Origin: Dreissena polymorpha
Taxonomy: Eukaryota; Mollusca; Bivalvia; Myida; Dreissenidae
Assembly (NCBI RefSeq): GCF_020536995.1
Contig: NC_068362.1
Span: 102,432,376 to 102,496,375 of the forward strand
Length of the DNA stretch: 64,000 bases
Direction of reading: 5' to 3'
Under the pieces are notes generated by a model that saw only the letters and a program-made list of their open reading frames with translations, was not told the DNA's origin and did not search any database. The translations under genes and the position numbers were made by a program. Shown piece by piece: positions 63,101 through 64,000 of this stretch (its first letter is position 1; the number at the start of each line of letters is the position of its first letter).

Positions 63101-64000
63101 AAAAAAACTGTCTTTTATGCAATAGCTGAATTTTTTTTAGCAAGTTCTTTAAAGAAAAGCACCACATACCGGTGTGCTTACATCCATTAACGTTTAATTG
63201 TGAACCCCACAAAGTCACGTGATCATGCAGCCTGGCATTGCTTTTAATATTAGTGTATTACCATCGCTGGGACATTTCCATTTCGCCACCGACATCATGG
63301 CAACAATTGGGGCAATGAATGTGTGGGAACCTCCCTGGATAATGCCCAGCCTGAAAAGAAAAGGTACAATATACACTTATGGAATCTCTTCTAAAGACGT
63401 TTAATTGTTAAACGCGTGGGGTACGGCTATTCTGTATAGTGTGAAAATTGAAATACATACTGGGAAATAATGTACCAAAACAAGAAGCCGTGCCAGAAAA
63501 AAATGATTATACCAAATAAACCATTACTCCATCTTCGTTTCAAAGTATGGGCCGTGCTCTGTGAAAATGGGGTTAAATGCGTGTGCGTAAAGCGACGTCC
63601 CATATTAGCCTGTGAAGTCCGCACAGGCTAATCAGGGACGACACTTACCGCTTGTATGATATTTTCGTTTGGAGAAAGTCTAGTAAAAATCAAATTTTGA
63701 CGTTTAAGTGCCGTCTCTGATAATCTGGGACGACACTTTACGCACATGCATTAAACCCCTTTTCACAGAGAACGACCCATATATAATATAGAGTATCGTG
63801 ATATTTGACGCGATTAATCAACTCTAAATGTATACTGTTTTTGATCCACACTTTGTGATTGCAAACGTTGAAACTGCATACCTGACACCAAACATTGTCT
63901 GTATCAAGGTGACAACCCCGCACATAAATAGCGTGACGCTTAGAAGTTTTGCCGTCACTTCCGGCATATCGCCTGCGCATATCAGACCGGAAATGATGAA
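38812..64000 (-). CDS. SLC23-family nucleobase/ascorbate transporter, ten exons, 5' end outside window
   Basis: Multi-pass membrane transporter of the NAT/NCS2 family (SVCT-type; ascorbate or nucleobase uptake across the plasma membrane). Exons in gene order: >64000-63882, 63350-63262, 60004-59943, 58962-58781, 58218-58098, 50423-50267, 49725-49472, 48207-47928, 39685-39590, 39128-38812. All junctions have GT/AG and matching phases, giving 558 codons with no internal stop. Family hallmarks in order: [44 protein letters not shown] followed by [31 protein letters not shown]-like [26 protein letters not shown], and the C-terminal [14 protein letters not shown]. The substrate cannot be told from sequence. 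Introns are loaded with mobile DNA, including a 6.3-kb array of copies of one of its own splice acceptors. No regulatory region is visible because the promoter is beyond the window. Confidence 0.93.
39590..39685 (-). CDS. SLC23 transporter exon
   Basis: [20 protein letters not shown] followed by [12 protein letters not shown], the last membrane segment with the conserved DNTVPG. The acceptor is ATCTTACAG; the donor is CCGG/GTAAGC, phase 1. Confidence 0.93.
39815..39930. repeat. Imperfect (ATC)n microsatellite
   Basis: TTCATCATCTTCATCATAAT and similar text runs through a degenerate CAT/ATC/ATT series with an AGCAGCAGC patch near 39884. Confidence 0.85.
40036..40265. mobile_element. Palindromic MITE, family M2
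   Basis: TTAACCCATTTATGCCCAGT at the left and CTAGGCATAAATGGGTTAA at the right are terminal inverted repeats. The core hairpin has 15-bp arms, GATGAGACGCCGCAT pairing with ATGCGGCGTCTCATC, flanked by AAACAGCG / CGCTGTTT. Confidence 0.9.
40416..41436. mobile_element. Non-autonomous DNA transposon with terminal inverted repeats
   Basis: ACAGGGGCCGTCCAACAGAT at the left is mirrored by ATCTGTTGGACGACCCCTTT at the right. Inside, an inverted pair (ACAGGTTACTG-CCGATCTTTTTGTAAT and its complement ending GTTTTTCTGTT) lies at about 41044-41205, and a further direct copy at about 41245-41293. No coding capacity. The target duplication was not resolved; the CAGGGG-like start would suit a hAT relative, but this is weak. 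Confidence 0.6.
43099..43118. repeat. Poly-C run
   Basis: About 17-18 consecutive C inside the Ginger interior, next to a GGGCGGTTTAAGGAGGGCGG segment; it may belong to a nested non-autonomous element of unknown ends. Confidence 0.7.
45158..47214 (+). pseudogene. Ginger transposase: integrase core with C-terminal OTU domain, broken
   Basis: N-terminal part: [20 protein letters not shown], then [20 protein letters not shown], a helical DNA-binding-like region. The DDE integrase core has [39 protein letters not shown] and YQPQSQGKV (catalytic Asp, Asp and a Gln/Gly-rich region near the Glu). Around 46180-46380 a chromodomain-like linker ([13 protein letters not shown]) precedes the OTU domain: [20 protein letters not shown] (Asp and catalytic Cys) and GEHYVALGY (catalytic His). 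The C-terminal tail has about six 8-residue repeats (GGDDLSAG). The integrase half is interrupted in several places, while the OTU half (46198-47214) is one long open frame of 338 codons. Confidence 0.8.
46984..47128 (+). repeat. 24-bp tandem repeat encoding GGDDLSAG
   Basis: About six units of GGCGGTGATGACCTGAGCGC type code for Gly-Gly-Asp-Asp-Leu-Ser-Ala-Gly-like octapeptides at the end of the OTU-containing frame. Confidence 0.9.
47928..48207 (-). CDS. SLC23 transporter exon
   Basis: [57 protein letters not shown] and [18 protein letters not shown]: classic SLC23 text through the late membrane segments. The acceptor is AATTCCCAG; an M1 MITE ends about 10 nt upstream of it. The donor is ACAG/GTGAGC, phase 1. 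Confidence 0.95.
48219..48486. mobile_element. Palindromic MITE, family M1, abutting a splice acceptor
   Basis: Left GGCCGTGCAATGTGAAAATG, right CACAGAGCACGGCCCAT. Inner arms: TTAATGAATGTGCGTAAAGT against CACTTTTTGCACATTCATTA, plus AGGCTAATCAGGGACGACAC twice in opposite senses. It is a long near-perfect hairpin. Its left end is about 10 nt from the acceptor of the SLC23 exon at 47928-48207. Confidence 0.9.
48487..49208. other. Remaining SLC23 intron sequence
   Basis: The open frame at 48754-48996 ([19 protein letters not shown]) has coding-like composition but no family resemblance; the rest is AT-rich. Nothing firm is called. Confidence 0.35.
49209..49450. mobile_element. Palindromic MITE, family M3
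   Basis: Bounded by TTAACCCTTTCCCACTCAGA and AGTGGAAAAGGGTTAA. The inner hairpin has GCAAACAGCATAAAACCAGA pairing with a TGTTTTATGCTGTTTGC segment and a CTGCGAATAACTCGCAG loop stem. It ends about 21 nt from the donor of the SLC23 exon at 49472. Confidence 0.82.
49472..49725 (-). CDS. SLC23 transporter exon (signature motif)
   Basis: [47 protein letters not shown] and [10 protein letters not shown]. The NAT signature N-x-G-x-x-x-x-T-[RKG] is present, but the residue before Asn is Gly instead of the usual Gln, Glu or Pro. The acceptor is TTTTTAG; the donor is AAAG/GTAGCA, phase 0. Confidence 0.94.
49726..50062. other. SLC23 intron, unremarkable part
   Basis: AT-rich intron between the exon starting at 49725 and the M1 MITE at 50063; nothing recognised. 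Confidence 0.5.
50063..50260. mobile_element. Palindromic MITE, family M1, truncated at a splice donor
   Basis: Left end ATGGATCGTGCTCTTTAAAA, then TTAATGCATTCGCGTAAAGT and matching inner arms. The right arm stops after GATTAGCCTGTGCGAACTGC, about 6 nt from the donor GTAAGG of the exon at 50267-50423. The outer right arm present in other copies is missing. Confidence 0.85.
50267..50423 (-). CDS. SLC23 transporter exon whose acceptor seeded the 35-bp array
   Basis: Begins [20 protein letters not shown], then [20 protein letters not shown] and [15 protein letters not shown] and APWF are family hallmarks. The acceptor ACTCTAG directly precedes GTGATACTAAG. The first 18 exon nt (GTGATACTAAGTATCTGC) and the 17 preceding intron nt form the unit of the adjacent array. 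The donor is CCAT before GTAAGG, phase 1, and a truncated M1 MITE ends about 6 nt past it. Confidence 0.92.
50406..56775 (-). repeat. 35-bp minisatellite made of a 3' splice site plus exon start, about 182 copies
   Basis: In gene sense the unit is CTCTATCCCCACTCTAG (intron side) followed by GTGATACTAAGTATCTGC (exon side). The first unit straddles the true acceptor of the SLC23 exon at 50423, and the rest fill the upstream intron. The landmark AGAGT stays in exact 35-bp register from 50461 to 56761, which is 180 units without net length change. Common variants are plus-strand CACCT to CACAT, AACCT or CAGCT, and GGGGATAGAG to GGGGATATAG, GTAGATAGAG or GGTGATAGAG. Most units keep the AG and the TACTAAG word. 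A 36-unit block (about 54100-55360) is repeated almost identically at about 55360-56620. Confidence 0.97.
56776..57256. other. SLC23 intron between two minisatellites
   Basis: AT-rich unique-looking intron; nothing recognised. Confidence 0.5.
57257..57762. repeat. 20-bp C/A-rich minisatellite, about 25 copies
   Basis: The unit is CCCCTTCCCCAAGAGAAATG with 18-21-bp length variants. One strand is pyrimidine-rich then purine-rich within each unit. The long open frames on both strands ([20 protein letters not shown]) are products of the repeat. Confidence 0.95.
57763..58097. other. SLC23 intron, proximal to exon donor
   Basis: Contains two further CCCCAAA-rich phrases (TTTTCCCCCAAATTTC, TTTCCCCAAATCAAG) that may be the parent sequence of the 20-bp minisatellite. 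Confidence 0.4.
58098..58218 (-). CDS. SLC23 transporter exon
   Basis: [20 protein letters not shown], then [19 protein letters not shown], matching the membrane segment and HIIxYPxFQL motif of SVCTs. The acceptor is TATTTACAG; the donor is TTCCCG before GTATGATA, phase 0. Confidence 0.9.
58219..58780. other. SLC23 intron
   Basis: 562-bp AT-rich intron; nothing recognised. Confidence 0.5.
58781..58962 (-). CDS. SLC23 transporter exon
   Basis: [40 protein letters not shown] and FTRIHWGIS are strongly conserved SLC23 text. The acceptor is GTCAACTGCAG; the donor CT/GTATGT leaves phase 2. An M1 MITE begins about 27 nt upstream of the acceptor. Confidence 0.93.
58991..59125. mobile_element. Miniature M1 MITE (internally deleted)
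   Basis: Only about 135 bp. The termini ATGAGCCATGCTCTGTGA and TTAAGCCCCGTTTTTACA-like end flank TTAATGTACGTGCGTACAGT and its inverse ACTGTACGCACATACATTAA, with one central GCACAGGCTTAACTGGGACG arm pairing with CCCTGATTAGCCTGTG. It looks like an M1 element reduced to its outer arms. Confidence 0.8.
59627..59863. mobile_element. Palindromic MITE, family M2
   Basis: Ends TTAGCCCATTTATGCCTAGC and ACTAGGCATAAATGGGTTAA. The core hairpin GATGAGACGCCGCAT / ATGCGGCGTCTCATC is flanked by AAACAGCGTAG / TGCGCTGT. It ends about 79 nt from the donor of the exon at 59943. Confidence 0.9.
59943..60004 (-). CDS. SLC23 transporter exon (extracellular loop)
   Basis: A 62-nt exon between acceptor TTTCTTTTCAG and donor GAGAG/GTTGGAG. 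Joined phases give [21 protein letters not shown], with an N-glycosylation sequon (NAT). This corresponds to the glycosylated extracellular loop before the REIQG segment of vertebrate SVCTs. Confidence 0.88.
60005..60377. other. SLC23 intron, unremarkable part
   Basis: AT-rich; nothing recognised before the first family D element. Confidence 0.45.
60378..60905 (-). mobile_element. HINE-like element (family D), copy 1
   Basis: Read on the minus strand, it starts TTTTTATGCTCCCCCAAATT and has a GTCCGTGTCCTTCCGTCCGT-type run. It carries two to three core units (GGGCCATAACTCTxTGAAAA on the plus strand, about 160 bp apart) and ends with the inverted start word (GGGAAGCATC), a hairpin (ACCCGTCTCCGACGG) and TTTCTTGTT. 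Confidence 0.72.
60906..61214. repeat. Two tandem core units of another HINE-like family
   Basis: Two copies of a block of about 157 bp with ATAGAGTTATGGTTCTT, TCACTxCACxTxTCC and AGTTTCAAGT-AA-CCCTTCAGTAG, sandwiched between the two family D elements. It probably belongs to a host element that family D copies entered. Confidence 0.5.
61215..62615 (-). mobile_element. HINE-like element (family D), copy 2 with long tandem core
   Basis: Read on the minus strand: TTTTAATGCTCCCCCC start hairpin, then a TCCGTCCGTG-rich run (plus strand ACGGACGGACGGAGACACGG near 62520-62560). Seven to eight core units of about 165 bp follow (plus strand AAAATTTCAAAGGGCCATAA, ATCATCCGACCAGAACCCGC, TTCATTGAATTCCGGTCATT). 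It ends with GGGGAGCATC, the hairpin ACCCGTCTCCGACGG and TTTCTTGTT. Reading frames inside are repeat products. Confidence 0.75.
62781..63009. mobile_element. Palindromic MITE, family M2
   Basis: Left TTACCCATTTATGCTTAGCG, right CACTATGCATAAATGGGGAA. In the stem AAATAGCG pairs with CGCTATTT, where the other copies have AAACAGCG / CGCTGTTT, so both partners of one pair changed together. Confidence 0.88.
63262..63350 (-). CDS. SLC23 transporter exon
   Basis: The acceptor TTCTTTTCAG is followed by [19 protein letters not shown], then [10 protein letters not shown]. The KWKCP end of this segment is typical of SVCT proteins. The donor is GATG before GTAATAC, phase 1. Confidence 0.88.
63547..63780. 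mobile_element. Palindromic MITE, family M1
   Basis: Left ATGGGCCGTGCTCTGTGAAA, right TTTTCACAGAGAACGACCCAT. Inner TTAAATGCGTGTGCGTAAAG against CTTTACGCACATGCATTAAA and the GCACAGGCTAATCAGGGACG arm. It lies about 101 nt from the donor of the SLC23 exon at 63882. Confidence 0.9.
63882..64000 (-). CDS. SLC23 transporter exon (partial at window edge)
   Basis: Reads [20 protein letters not shown] and [19 protein letters not shown], an early membrane segment with the family's GLxTLLQ-x-x-FG pattern. The donor is GTCAG before GTATGC, leaving phase 2. The exon starts beyond 64000. Confidence 0.85.

Overview
The window looks like bivalve mollusc genomic DNA: AT-rich, with spliced host genes separated by many kinds of transposable element. 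Several short palindromic repeat families here resemble ones I associate with dreissenid (zebra/quagga) mussels. That genus-level assignment is recall and inference; the sequence itself only supports an invertebrate animal, most likely a bivalve.

Host genes, all on the minus strand. (1) Ten consecutive exons of an SLC23-family nucleobase/ascorbate transporter run from the right edge (64000) to a stop at 38812. All splice phases agree and give 558 codons; the 5' end lies beyond the window. (2) A two-exon secreted Gly/Ala-rich protein of 159 residues (20259-21936). (3) A 67-residue Tyr-rich secreted protein (25192-25395) with a TATA box and introns in both its 5' and 3' untranslated regions.

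Layout. 1-3.2 kb: fossil BEL/Pao retroelement, minus strand. 5.3-6.2 kb: a 108-bp tandem triplet and a LINE endonuclease scrap. 7.07-12.6 kb: Helentron/HINE-like repeats and degenerate relatives. 12.8-14.4 kb: LINE reverse-transcriptase remnant. 16.3-16.8 kb: 40-bp minisatellite. 17.7-18.2 kb and 22.4-23.7 kb: palindromic MITEs. 20.2-26.3 kb: the two secreted-protein genes. 28.15-34.8 kb: a near-full-length but decayed LINE (ORF1, endonuclease, RT), split in its RT domain by a 1.6-kb HINE-like insertion. 35.1-35.86 kb: a fold-back transposon whose inverted arms are built from a 22-bp minisatellite. 36.6 kb: a tRNA-derived SINE. 38.8-64 kb: the SLC23 gene, with introns holding a 5.9-kb Ginger-type DNA transposon (integrase plus OTU protease domain), a 1-kb TIR element, palindromic MITEs pressed against exon edges, and tandem HINE-like elements.

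The most striking feature is a 6.3-kb array of about 180 copies of a 35-bp unit in the SLC23 intron at 50424-58097. The unit is a copy of the gene's own 3' splice site (17 intronic nt) plus the first 18 nt of the following exon. Each unit therefore carries a branch-point-like sequence, a pyrimidine tract and usually an AG, giving on the order of 180 decoy acceptors in front of one real exon. Most of them would bring in a stop codon if used. Also notable are the shared architecture of four HINE-like repeat families (palindromic start, GTCCGTC-type run, 150-175-bp tandem core, terminal hairpin followed by TCTTGT), and paired compensatory substitutions in MITE hairpins.
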